Shown in pieces: positions 26,639 to 35,766 of a DNA stretch of 64,000 bases. Made by a program: the position numbers and the translations under genes. The notes beneath the pieces are model-generated. The model saw only the letters and a program-made list of their open reading frames with translations. It was not told the DNA's origin and did not search any database. Positions within the stretch are counted from its first letter, which is position 1. Each line of letters begins with the position of its first letter. Source of the stretch: Bacteroidales bacterium (GTDB lineage Bacteria > Bacteroidota > Bacteroidia > Bacteroidales > P3); NCBI GenBank assembly GCA_017940465.1, contig JAGAYN010000016.1, positions 1-64,000 on the forward strand, given 5' to 3'.

Positions 26639-26717
26639 ATCGAAAGCGCCTACGGCGCAGGGGCGGTGGTGGGATGGACGGGATGTCTATTAAACGAAAG
26701 CGCCTACGGCGCAGGGG
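26636..26717 (+). repeat. Two palindromic (REP-like) units after the ATPase gene
   Basis: Two rightward units with GCGCC-TAC-GGCGC stems start at 26636 and about 26690. The first shares the TAA stop of the ATPase gene. They end the island. Confidence 0.85.
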
Positions 26718-26740
26718 TGTTTGGAGGCGGGCGGGGCGGG

Positions 26741-26779
26741 GAAAAATGCGTCAGCGCCCCGCCGGATGGCGGGGCGCTG
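26741..26779 (-). terminator. Terminator of the giant surface-protein gene
   Basis: CAGCGCCCCGCC (26752-26763) pairs perfectly with its complement (26768-26779) over a GGAT loop. On the minus strand it is followed by GCATTTTTC, an intrinsic terminator 27 bases behind the stop codon at 26806. Confidence 0.85.
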
Positions 26780-26805
26780 GCCCTTTCATTTCGTGGGTGG
26801 GTTCG

Positions 26806-29800
26806 TCAGTATATACGGATATCGTCGATGGCCGGATTGCCAGAACCGCCGCTGCCGTCGTTGAGCCAGATGAAGACCAGCTTGTAGTTGCCATTGGTGG
26901 GCACGGTAAAGGTTGCGGAGCGGTTTGCCCAATCACTGGCAGAGTTGAGCTTTCCGGGTATCAAATCTATCCAGCCCGAGGGGACTTGGGTTTGGAAATT
27001 GTTGGTTGAGGTTGAGGTTCCGGTGTGAGTGGTGCTGGGCGTCTGGGCGTCCGGGACTAGGAAGACGCGGAAGAAGTCGAAGTTCTCCTCGCCTTGGCCC
27101 CTCCAGCTGAAGTTCAAATTGTGGGTGCCGGCGGTGAAGCTGACGGTGCGGTATGCGAAGACGATGCTGGTGGAAATAGTGCGGTATGAGTTGGAGGTTC
27201 CACTGTCGCTGGAGATATACAGAGAGCGTGACCCGGTATTGGCGGCGGCGGTACCGATGTACCACTTGTTGGTGTAGGACCCGTTGTCGAGCGTCCAGGT
27301 GGCGTTGTCGTCGGTGTCCTCGAAGCCCGTGGCGTAGATTAATGGTTGGAAGGTGGCGGTGTAGGTGGCATCGCCCGTGACGGTTACGATGCGGGGGTTG
27401 TCGGTGTTGCCGTCGTTCCACTGTATGAAAGCATATCCGTTGCTGCTGGGGGTGGCGGTGAGGGTTATGTAGCTGCCGGTACGGAAGGTGCCGCCGCCGG
27501 TGACGGTGCCATGGGAGGCGTTGTCGGTCTCGACCGTGATCTGGTAAGAATCACCGCCGGAGACGGCGCGGACGTTGAACCCATAGAAGCGGCCTTCGCC
27601 ATACATACCGCTATAGAAATTATTATTAAATTCGAAGTAGATGTCGACGCCATTGTCTGCGGTAATGCCACGCGTCGAGCTCCAATAGCAGGGACCACCG
27701 TAGATATTGGTAGTATTGGTACCGTTCTTGTATCCAGTGGTGGGCAAGAAGATGGAGTTACCGTTGATCCTGCTGGTAAACCTGTAGCCGCTGATACGGT
27801 TCACAGTAGCATTCGATTTGGTGCAGTTGTCAAACAACTCCTGCCAATTCGCTGCCGAAGGCATATATGCGTTGCCACCCAAGCGCTGCGTGGCCACGTC
27901 GTCCGCCGGGTCGAGGGTCATCTTGCCATCGGCACCGTTGTACTTCGTCCATGTTGAGTTGTTGCCGCCATAGTAGGCTGTGGTGGTCCATGAGTAGTTG
28001 ATCTTCTCGGTGGTCTCGGCCCAGGCGTAGTAGCCGCCGGTGCCCTCGGGGCTGGTCGCATCGACATTGCGGTCGGCCCAGAGCAATCCGCTGGGCAGGC
28101 CCAGGTCGATCCAGCGCGTGACGTTCTCACCGAACTCGGCGGTGAGGGAGAGGTCTTCGGTTGCGAAGAAGGTGCGCGGGTTGGCGTTCGAGCCGTCGCT
28201 CCACTGCACGAACATGTAGCCCGCGTTAGGCGTAGCCTGGAGGGTTACACGCGTATCTTCAAAATAGGTGCCGTCGCCGGTGACGGTGCCCCACGAGGCG
28301 TTGTTGGGCACGGCGGTGATGGTGTACTGCGGGATGGGCTCGAAGAAGGCGGTGTAGGTAGCGTTGGCGGTGACGGTGATGGTGCGGGGGTTGGTGGTCA
28401 CAAAGTCATTCCAGTGGGTGAAGCGGTAGCCTGTGTTGGCTTCGGCCAGGATGGAAACCGATGTGCCTTCGAGGTAGGAAAAGCTGTAGGCGCCATTTTC
28501 TAACCAAGCGTTGCCCGCGACACCGCCGCTGGGGCTACACGCCACGTTGATGGTGTAGGTGGGGATGACCTCGAAGATGGCGGTGAGCGAGAGGTTGGAC
28601 GTCAGGCTGAGGGTGCGGGGGTTGTAGGTCTCGTTGTCGCTCCAGCGGCGGAAGAGGTAGCCCTCGGCGGGCGTGGCGCTGATGCTGGTGATCTCGCCCT
28701 CGTAGAAGGTGCCGCTGCCGGAGACGGAGCCGTAGGCGGCATTGTTGGGGGAGACGGTGAGGGTATACTGCGGGATGTTTTCCAGCAGGGCGGTGTAGGT
28801 GGCGTCGCCGGTCACCTTGACCGTGCGGGGGTTGTAGGGCACGCCGTCGCTCCAGCCGGTGAAGCGGATGCCGGTGTTGGGCGTGGCCTCGATGGTCACG
28901 TTGGCATCCATCGGGTGGCTGCCGCCGCCGGTGAAGGTGCCGAGGGAGGGGTTGTTGGCCGTGACGGTGATGGTGGCGTTGTAGGTGGCCTCGAACTCGG
29001 CGGTGTAGGTGGCGTCGCCGCTCACGGAGACGGTGCGGGGGTTGGAGGTGTTGCCGTCGCTCCAGCGCACGAAGCGGTAGCCTGCGTTGGGGGTGGCGGA
29101 GATGACCACATCCTGGTCGGGGCTGTAGGAGCCGCCGCCGGAGGCGGAACCCATCGAGGGGTTGGCGGAGGAGACGGTGATGGAAATCGAGCCGGTGGTG
29201 GCGCCGTCGCCGCCGATGACGACGCGGGTGTCGCCGATGACCTTGGCGGCGTTTCCGCCGCCGTAGACGTTGCCCTGGACGGTGCCGTGGCGGATGAGCA
29301 CCTTGGTGGCGTAGTCCTCGTCATGGAGGTCTATCACGGCGGGCTGGCCGTGGCCGCCGCCGAAGACATTCTGTCCGACGGTGCCGGAGAACATTTCGAC
29401 CACGGGGGTGTAGTTGTCCGAGCCGGTGCCGTAGGGGGCGTTGCGGCCGCCGCCGTAGACGCTGCCGTGGACCACGGGGCGGTTGCGGTGGGCGAGGTTG
29501 CCGTCGGCGACGCTGGCGGCCACGGAGTCGGGCGAGCCAACGTACACGTTCACCTTGCCCATGGGCTTGCCGGAGGCGTCGTTGGCGCCGTAGATATTCT
29601 CCATGACTTCGCCGCCGAGGAAGTTGACGGTGATGTCGCCGTAGGTGGTGGCGTACATGTCGCCGGGGCCGAAGCCGCCGCCGAAGACGTTGCCGTCCAC
29701 GAGGCCGGAGTAGATGTTGAGGGTGGTCTTCTTGTCGGTGTTGTAGCCGTGGCCCTGTGCGGCGGCGGTGTCTATCGAGACGGAGTAGAAGATATAGGTG

Positions 29801-32800
29801 CCGCCGGAGCCGTGGGAGGGGCTCGAGTTGAAGGTGCCGATCTGGGCCTTGGTGGTGCTGCCGGTGTTGGTGGTGCCGTTCTGGCTGCCGCCGTAGACAT
29901 CGGCCATGAGGACGGGGCCGGGGGTGCCGGCGGCGCCGATGTTGAGGGTGATGTTGCCGAAGACGGCCGTCTCCTTGCCGAGGCCGCCGCCGCAGATGAT
30001 AGCCTTGCGGCCGCGTTCGCCGACGGTGCCGCCGAGGAGGTTGATGACGACGTCTTTCTTGATGTAGCCCCAGGTGTTGGAGCCGCCGTAGATGCCGCGT
30101 TTGACGGTGCCGCCGGTCATGAGGATGTCCACCTCGGGGCCCATTTTGTGGTTGGCGCCGCCGAAGAGTCGCCCGCCGACGGTGCCGCCGAGGATGCGGA
30201 GGGTGGCCTTACCCTTGGCGGGGTAGTCGGGGTCGCCTATGTTTCTGGCGGTGCCATTATCCCAGGCGGGGTTGTAGTCGTCGCCGTCCTCGGTGTTGTT
30301 GTAGCCGTAGTTGCCGCCGCCGTAGACATCGCCTTCGACCTCGGCCTGGTCGGCGATGTAGACGAAGGAGCTGTCGACGCGTCCCATGCGGTGGTGCTTC
30401 CAGGCGTTCATGTTCCACTGGTGGTCGACCTCGACCGAGTCGGCGCGGAAGTAGTTGGGGCGTATGCCGCAACCGGCGCCGAATATCTGGCCGTCGGTGG
30501 CGCCGTTGATGCCGCAGAAGGCGGGGTGGTAGACGGTGTCGCCGACGGTGGTGTGGAGGGTGTCGCCGGAGCCGACATGGAGCGTGCCGCCGGCATAGAT
30601 CCAGGCGTTGCCGTAGTGGATGCCCTCCCACTGGTCGGAGCGGGCGTCGGAGCCGTTGACGCCGCCGGCGATCCAGGCGCGGATGATGCCGCCGGTGAGG
30701 ATCATCTGTCGGCCGCCGCCGGAGGCGGTGTAGGTGTTGCCGCCGCCGAACATGCTGCCGGTGATGATGCCGCCCTTCATGCGGATGGTGGAGACATCGT
30801 TGGGGGTGAAGGTGCCGTCGGTGTTGGGGCCCCAACCCGTAGTGGGGTTGTCAACGCCTGTCTTATACCAGCGGGTGAGGTCGTTGGTGCGGTCCCAGGC
30901 GCCGCCGGAGACGGAGCAATTGAGGAAGCCGCCCTCGATGAGCATGCGGCGCTTGCCGCGATGGTTGTTGTTGTTGGAGGCCACGTTGTAGATGGACTTG
31001 GGGGTCCAGTGGTGGGTGGAGCCGGTGCGGGTGATGCCGTCGACCGTGCTGCGGCCCCAGGGCTTGGCGGAGCCGGTGGCGCCCTCTTCGTGGCCGATGC
31101 CGCGGTCGATGTTCTCCTGGCCGACGAAGCCGCTCTTGACAATCATGTCGCTGTAGACGCTGTCCTTGTCCTGGTTGTTCATCTGGGTGGTGAAGCTGGA
31201 GACGCGGAAGGGGCGGTAGATTTTGACCTTGGCGTTCTTGTAGACCTCGTGGTAGAGCATGGAGTCGAGGCTCTCGTAGGCGCGGCCGCGGCTGGCGATG
31301 CCGACGGCCTCGTAGTCGGTGCCGAGGGCGGCGACGCGCTGCGCCTCGTCGGCGCGGTCGAAGTCGGTGCCCATGATGAAGCGGGCGTAGTTCCTTTCGC
31401 CGTGGAGGCGGTTGGCGGGGGTCTGGACGGAGTATGAGATTTCGTCGCCGGAAACCTTATATATGTTGCTTCCCTTCAACTCGTTGCCTTCCACATCCAT
31501 GTAGCCGGAGTTCCAGCCGGACATGGTCATCACGCAGCCGATGTAGCCGCTCTCGACGCGGATGGTGTAGCGGCAGTCCTCGCGGGTATAATACGCGTTG
31601 AAAGCTCGGAAGCGGGCGTCCTTGTCCACCACTTCGCCCCACTCGTTGAGGGGCTCGTTGTTGGCACTGCGCTGGCAGCCCCAGTCGCTGCGGGCCTCGC
31701 TGATGGGGCCGACGCCCCAGATGTAGTTGAAGGTACCCTTGTTGTCGTCGAACATGGGTTCGATGCCACGGCCGAGGGTGAGGTTGGCCAGGCCGTTGCC
31801 TGCGATGGTGCCCCACATGGCGGCCGGGCTGCCGTCGAGGTGGAAACCGTTGCGGGTGCCGCGGAGGCGGCTGAAGGCGAGGTACTCAAAGCGGACGTCG
31901 CAGTTGAAGGGGATGACGGAGTTCTCCGCCTTGGTAAGGCCCGGGCAGAGGTCGATGTAGGTGGCGTGACGGACGGCGCCGCGGGCGGTGGTGACGTCGG
32001 CCTTGACGGGGCCGTAGGCGGGCTCCACGCCGTCGAGGGTGCCGTTGGGGAAGACCGAGCTGTAGGTGCCGGCATGGGCGCCTTTGGCCCTGGCATCACT
32101 GACTTGCGCACGGTTTCTGTCCATGACACTGACAGTCATATAGTCGGAAGCCAACGGGAGGTAGGGGCGCACAGACTGGCTGGTGAGCGGAGGCTTCATG
32201 ACGTCGTCGCACACGATGAAGTTGCGCTCCACGCCCGCCGAGTCCCTGAGGGTGTAGTGTCCGTGGGCGCAGGCGGGGACGTTGGAGCCGTCGTGTGCAT
32301 CGTCGTAGGAGACGAACTTCACGATGGCCGGTGCCCACATGGCGGTGAAGTCGACCTCCATGTTGTTGGTGGATTCGAAGTAGAGGCGCTGGTCGGCGCG
32401 CACCATGTCGCCCACGGCGAGGGCGGTGCCGCCGGTGGGGGTGGTGAAGACGGTGCCGCCGGCGATGCGGTCGATGCGCCACTTGTAGAAGCCGCGCCAG
32501 CAGGGGGCGCCGTTGAGCGACGAGGTGGTGGCCCAGTCATAGTCGGCGGGGTCGCCGTAGGTGGGTCGGCGGGAGAAAGGGTTGAAGATGGTGCGGTACT
32601 CGACGCGGCCAGTGGCCTCGGTCTCGGCAGTCTTGCCGTCGACGCGCTCGAGGGTCATGTAGTACTCGAAGGTGTGGTACTGGCGTTCTTCCTGCGAGAT
32701 GCCGACGCTGACGTCGTCGGCGGCGGAGCTGGCCGTGAAGTCGGAGGGGCGCACGGGGACGTAGCTGTTGTAGTCGCCGAGGTTGCCCTGGTTGTAGGTG

Positions 32801-34464
32801 GTGTTGGAGGAGACGTTGTTGGTGCCGTAGCCGCGGTAGGTGATTTTGGCGTCGAGGGGGTTGAGCGAGCGCAGGGGCTTGTCCACGTCGGTGGTGTAGA
32901 GGCTCCAGGTGTGGGGCTCGAGGTCGTTGAGGACCACCGTGCCGTTGTGGGCATAGAGGCCGGTGGCGGGGGCGGAGGAGAAGTCGGTCATGAAGATGGT
33001 GACGGTGGAGCTCCATTCGCTATGGTCGCTGCCGCAGTTCGCGCGCACGCGAGCATAATAATATTGTCCCACGGTGAGGCCGGAGAAGGTGGCGGTGGTG
33101 GTGCCGACGGTCTGTGATGTGAGGAGGGAGGAGAAGCCCTCGTCGGAGGCCAGCTGCACCTCGTACTGGCTGGCGCTACCCTGCCAGGTGAGGGTGAGGT
33201 TCTCGTTGACGAGGCTGGCGATGGCAAGCCACTGGGGCTGTGGGCAGACGGTGCGGAAGGCGACGGAGGCCTCGGCATCGATGCCTGCGGCGCAGACGGT
33301 GCGCACGGTGGCGGTGTGGTCGGTGTTGGGGGCGAGGCCCGTGAAGGTGTAGGTGGGGGAGTTGACGGTTACGGGGCTGCCGCCGTCGAGGGAGACCTGC
33401 CACTGGGTGGCCGGGCCGGGCTCGGTCCACGAGAGGGTGGCCGAGGTGTAGTCGGCAGTGGCCGTGAGGTTAGTCACGGAGAGGCAGCTGGTGGTGGTGA
33501 AGTCGACCGTCGTGGGGTTGCTGGTTTCCCCGTCGCAGACGGCGGCCACGGAGACGGTGTGGGCGGTGCCGGGGGTGAGGCCGGAGACGGTGTAGGAGGT
33601 GTTGTTCACGGTCTGTGCAGCGCCGCCGTCGACGGAGACCTGCCACTGGGTGGAGCCGTTGTTGTCGGTCCACGAGAGGGCGGCCGAGGTGTAGTCGGCG
33701 GTGGCCGTGAGGTTGCTCACAGGGAGGCAGGACGCGAGGGCGGTTACCTCCACATCGTCGATACAACAGTAGCGGAGGGATCCGCCCGGGACATTGAGCT
33801 TGATGGCGATGCGCGTGGCGGTGGCGGGGGCACCGGTCAGTTCCGCCTCCACCCAGGTGCCTGACAGAGTCGCGGACGAGGCGGGGATGGTCATGAGGCT
33901 TTCGAATTGAAGATTGACGTCGGTTCCAAGGGTGGAAGCAGTGTAATTCGTCCCCGTCACGTAGCCGATATTCAGGAAAAGCTCGGACGATGCAGACGTG
34001 CTCGTGCGCAGCCAAAACCTAATCTTGAGGCTATTGACCGGCTGGTCGAACGTGGGCAGCAGCACAAAGCCTGGTGTCGGATTGGTGCCGTGGCCTGCCC
34101 TGCCGGCGAGGCTGAGGCTTTTGGTACCCGAATTGACCCATACATTAGCATTGCCACTAACGGACACGTGAGGGCCATACAACTTATTGTTAGCACTCGT
34201 AGAAGAAGTCGTGTTGAAGTAGGTGCGCCACCCTGCATTAGCCAAACCCGCATAGGTGTTGAATTTGGCGCCAGTGCCAATACCTGTGGGGTTGGCCGTT
34301 TGGGTTTCCGAATCGAAATTCTGCGTATAGGGAATGGTCTGCTGCGCCCCGGCATACGAAGCCATCAGCAGGGCGGCCACGGCCGCCAGGAGCCATTTTG
34401 CATTCTTGGCGCGCACGGCGGCGCGCTTCCATGACAGTTGTTTCTTCATATTTTTATTCTTCAT
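26806..34464 (-). CDS. Giant mosaic surface protein (FN3, GGG-beta-helix, InlB-type repeats, FISUMP)
   Basis: This 2552-residue exported protein starts with a long signal peptide ending near MASYAGAQQ. A jelly-roll-like domain (about 40-240, with the IDDVEV end) is followed by three fibronectin type III domains (about 250-510). A region of about 600 residues has no recognised family. A glycine-rich part (about 1230-1720) repeats GGTVxGxVYGGG-like turns, suggesting a beta-helix. Then come five divergent InlB B-repeats (YTVT...GYRFVRWSDG...NPRTV...ATYTAEF), a FISUMP-like domain (IDLGLPSGLLWA, YWSST), a sixth B-repeat and a C-terminal MAM/jelly-roll domain ending NPAIDDIRIY. No T9SS sorting domain is seen. 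Adhesion is inferred. The start at 34464 has AAAGGA six bases upstream; 34449 is the alternative. Confidence 0.88.
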   Translation of the reverse strand: MKNKNMKKQLSWKRAAVRAKNAKWLLAAVAALLMASYAGAQQTIPYTQNFDSETQTANPTGIGTGAKFNTYAGLANAGWRTYFNTTSSTSANNKLYGPHVSVSGNANVWVNSGTKSLSLAGRAGHGTNPTPGFVLLPTFDQPVNSLKIRFWLRTSTSASSELFLNIGYVTGTNYTASTLGTDVNLQFESLMTIPASSATLSGTWVEAELTGAPATATRIAIKLNVPGGSLRYCCIDDVEVTALASCLPVSNLTATADYTSAALSWTDNNGSTQWQVSVDGGAAQTVNNTSYTVSGLTPGTAHTVSVAAVCDGETSNPTTVDFTTTSCLSVTNLTATADYTSATLSWTEPGPATQWQVSLDGGSPVTVNSPTYTFTGLAPNTDHTATVRTVCAAGIDAEASVAFRTVCPQPQWLAIASLVNENLTLTWQGSASQYEVQLASDEGFSSLLTSQTVGTTTATFSGLTVGQYYYARVRANCGSDHSEWSSTVTIFMTDFSSAPATGLYAHNGTVVLNDLEPHTWSLYTTDVDKPLRSLNPLDAKITYRGYGTNNVSSNTTYNQGNLGDYNSYVPVRPSDFTASSAADDVSVGISQEERQYHTFEYYMTLERVDGKTAETEATGRVEYRTIFNPFSRRPTYGDPADYDWATTSSLNGAPCWRGFYKWRIDRIAGGTVFTTPTGGTALAVGDMVRADQRLYFESTNNMEVDFTAMWAPAIVKFVSYDDAHDGSNVPACAHGHYTLRDSAGVERNFIVCDDVMKPPLTSQSVRPYLPLASDYMTVSVMDRNRAQVSDARAKGAHAGTYSSVFPNGTLDGVEPAYGPVKADVTTARGAVRHATYIDLCPGLTKAENSVIPFNCDVRFEYLAFSRLRGTRNGFHLDGSPAAMWGTIAGNGLANLTLGRGIEPMFDDNKGTFNYIWGVGPISEARSDWGCQRSANNEPLNEWGEVVDKDARFRAFNAYYTREDCRYTIRVESGYIGCVMTMSGWNSGYMDVEGNELKGSNIYKVSGDEISYSVQTPANRLHGERNYARFIMGTDFDRADEAQRVAALGTDYEAVGIASRGRAYESLDSMLYHEVYKNAKVKIYRPFRVSSFTTQMNNQDKDSVYSDMIVKSGFVGQENIDRGIGHEEGATGSAKPWGRSTVDGITRTGSTHHWTPKSIYNVASNNNNHRGKRRMLIEGGFLNCSVSGGAWDRTNDLTRWYKTGVDNPTTGWGPNTDGTFTPNDVSTIRMKGGIITGSMFGGGNTYTASGGGRQMILTGGIIRAWIAGGVNGSDARSDQWEGIHYGNAWIYAGGTLHVGSGDTLHTTVGDTVYHPAFCGINGATDGQIFGAGCGIRPNYFRADSVEVDHQWNMNAWKHHRMGRVDSSFVYIADQAEVEGDVYGGGNYGYNNTEDGDDYNPAWDNGTARNIGDPDYPAKGKATLRILGGTVGGRLFGGANHKMGPEVDILMTGGTVKRGIYGGSNTWGYIKKDVVINLLGGTVGERGRKAIICGGGLGKETAVFGNITLNIGAAGTPGPVLMADVYGGSQNGTTNTGSTTKAQIGTFNSSPSHGSGGTYIFYSVSIDTAAAQGHGYNTDKKTTLNIYSGLVDGNVFGGGFGPGDMYATTYGDITVNFLGGEVMENIYGANDASGKPMGKVNVYVGSPDSVAASVADGNLAHRNRPVVHGSVYGGGRNAPYGTGSDNYTPVVEMFSGTVGQNVFGGGHGQPAVIDLHDEDYATKVLIRHGTVQGNVYGGGNAAKVIGDTRVVIGGDGATTGSISITVSSANPSMGSASGGGSYSPDQDVVISATPNAGYRFVRWSDGNTSNPRTVSVSGDATYTAEFEATYNATITVTANNPSLGTFTGGGSHPMDANVTIEATPNTGIRFTGWSDGVPYNPRTVKVTGDATYTALLENIPQYTLTVSPNNAAYGSVSGSGTFYEGEITSISATPAEGYLFRRWSDNETYNPRTLSLTSNLSLTAIFEVIPTYTINVACSPSGGVAGNAWLENGAYSFSYLEGTSVSILAEANTGYRFTHWNDFVTTNPRTITVTANATYTAFFEPIPQYTITAVPNNASWGTVTGDGTYFEDTRVTLQATPNAGYMFVQWSDGSNANPRTFFATEDLSLTAEFGENVTRWIDLGLPSGLLWADRNVDATSPEGTGGYYAWAETTEKINYSWTTTAYYGGNNSTWTKYNGADGKMTLDPADDVATQRLGGNAYMPSAANWQELFDNCTKSNATVNRISGYRFTSRINGNSIFLPTTGYKNGTNTTNIYGGPCYWSSTRGITADNGVDIYFEFNNNFYSGMYGEGRFYGFNVRAVSGGDSYQITVETDNASHGTVTGGGTFRTGSYITLTATPSSNGYAFIQWNDGNTDNPRIVTVTGDATYTATFQPLIYATGFEDTDDNATWTLDNGSYTNKWYIGTAAANTGSRSLYISSDSGTSNSYRTISTSIVFAYRTVSFTAGTHNLNFSWRGQGEENFDFFRVFLVPDAQTPSTTHTGTSTSTNNFQTQVPSGWIDLIPGKLNSASDWANRSATFTVPTNGNYKLVFIWLNDGSGGSGNPAIDDIRIY

Positions 34465-34519
34465 TTTTTTCCTTTCTATACTCTTAATATAGGTTTTCAG
34501 GGGCATTCCTCAAATGCTG

Positions 34520-34531
34520 CCCCCCCCCCCC
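34520..34531 (-). repeat. G12 homopolymer tract in the leader of the giant gene
   Basis: Twelve consecutive G on the minus strand lie between the predicted promoter (-7 at 34587) and the start codon at 34464, about 56 bases before the ATG. Such a tract is prone to slipped-strand length change. Confidence 0.9.
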
Positions 34532-34586
34532 ATAAAATGCTGATATACATGCAGTTGCACATACTGGTATCCTTATGGAGGCAATG

Positions 34587-34594
34587 CAAAGATA
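34587..34594 (-). promoter_or_regulatory. Promoter -7 element of the giant surface-protein gene
   Basis: The minus-strand sequence TATCTTTG is an ideal -7 element in an AT-rich context, giving a leader of about 115 bases that contains the G12 tract. Confidence 0.6.
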
Positions 34595-34727
34595 CATATT
34601 TTTCGGGAAATGGAAGATTTTTTTTGCCAGGGCGGCATAGGGGGGACCAGCAGCACCGGGGATACCGGGAGGGGGCGGCACGGGAGATGGAGGGCCCGGG
34701 GCGGCCTCGGGGCAGCCCCGGAGGGGG

Positions 34728-34829
34728 GAAGGAGAGGGGAAGAAGAGAGTGCCTCCAACACGCTGGGAACCAGCGGAGTGCAAACGGTCCATTTTCGGCC
34801 TTTTTCCGGATTTTCTTCAAAAAAAAACC
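34728..34829 (+). repeat. Dispersed intergenic element, copy B
   Basis: This is the counterpart of 10378-10478, with the shared boxes GGGGAAGAAGAG, ACACGCTG and TCGGCCTTTTTCCGG followed by an A tract. It lies 92 bases before the folP start. The stretch 34600-34727 before it is GC-rich and non-coding. Confidence 0.65.
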
Positions 34830-34920
34830 AGGTTTTCATGCCCGGAATCCCGCCGTTTCCGGGGGCAAAAATTTACCTTGCGGCAGCACAATAAACAGCC
34901 CCGTCCGGCGTTACCCCTGC

Positions 34921-35766
34921 ATGACAACAAACGCACCGTTCAAGCCCTTCGGGATGGTTGTCCGCGGGCGGCTGGTGGAATACCGGCGGCCAGCGGTGAT
35001 GGGCATCCTGAACATCACGCCCGACTCGTTCTACGACGGTGGCCGCTACGCCGAGCCCGCAGCCATGGTGGCCCAGGCACGCCGGCTGTTGGCCGAGGGG
35101 GCCGACATCATCGACCTGGGGGCCGCCTCGTCGCGCCCCGGGGCCACCCTCCCCTCCCCCGCGGAGGAGGCGGCACGGCTGGGAGCGGCCGTCCGCCTGC
35201 TGCGGCGCGAGCTGCCCGAGGCCATCCTCTCGGTGGACACCTGCTGGAGCCTGCCGGCCCGGACGGCCGTGGAGGCAGGGGCGGACATGGTGAACGACAT
35301 CTCGGGCGGCCAGTTCGACGAGGCGATGTTCGCCACGGTGGCGTCGCTGCAGGTGCCCTACCTGCTGATGCACACCCGCGGCCTGCCGGGCGAGATGCAG
35401 CAGCGGACCGACTATGACGACATCATCGGCGAGCTCGCACGCTACTTCTCGGCGCGCCTGGACACCCTCTACCGCCTGGGGGTGAAGGACGTGTGGCTCG
35501 ACCCCGGTTTCGGCTTCGCCAAGACGCTGGAGCAGAACTACGAGCTGCTGGACCGCCTGGACGAGCTGACCACCCTCTTCCGCGAGCCCCTGGTCACGGC
35601 CCTGAGCCGCAAGAGCATGATCTACAAGCGGCTGGGCACCACGCCGGAGGAGGCCCTGGCGGGCACGGTGGCCCTCGACACGGTGGCCCTGATGAAGGGG
35701 AGCCGCATCCTGCGGGTGCACGACCCGAAGCCAGCCCTGGACACCATCAAACTCCTATATCCATGA
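34921..35766 (+). CDS. folP: Dihydropteroate synthase
   Basis: This 281-residue cytoplasmic enzyme joins 4-aminobenzoate and the hydroxymethylpterin diphosphate in folate synthesis and is the target of sulfonamides. The family motifs are MGILNITPDSFYDGG, GADIIDLGAASSRPGA, SVDT, MVNDISGG, LLMHTRG, LDPGFGFAKT and the closing RVHD. The TIM-barrel length is typical. The frame is open far upstream, but the ATG at 34921 gives the standard N-terminus. Its stop overlaps the cdaA start by four bases (ATGA), a pairing common in Bacteroidales. Confidence 0.97.
   Translation: MTTNAPFKPFGMVVRGRLVEYRRPAVMGILNITPDSFYDGGRYAEPAAMVAQARRLLAEGADIIDLGAASSRPGATLPSPAEEAARLGAAVRLLRRELPEAILSVDTCWSLPARTAVEAGADMVNDISGGQFDEAMFATVASLQVPYLLMHTRGLPGEMQQRTDYDDIIGELARYFSARLDTLYRLGVKDVWLDPGFGFAKTLEQNYELLDRLDELTTLFREPLVTALSRKSMIYKRLGTTPEEALAGTVALDTVALMKGSRILRVHDPKPALDTIKLLYP

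Noticed and set aside
28915-31437. 840-residue plus-strand frame opposite the giant gene
   Set aside because: It is an antisense shadow: Val/Ala/Gly/Asp-rich with no domain. The minus frame has clear FN3, B-repeat and FISUMP motifs.
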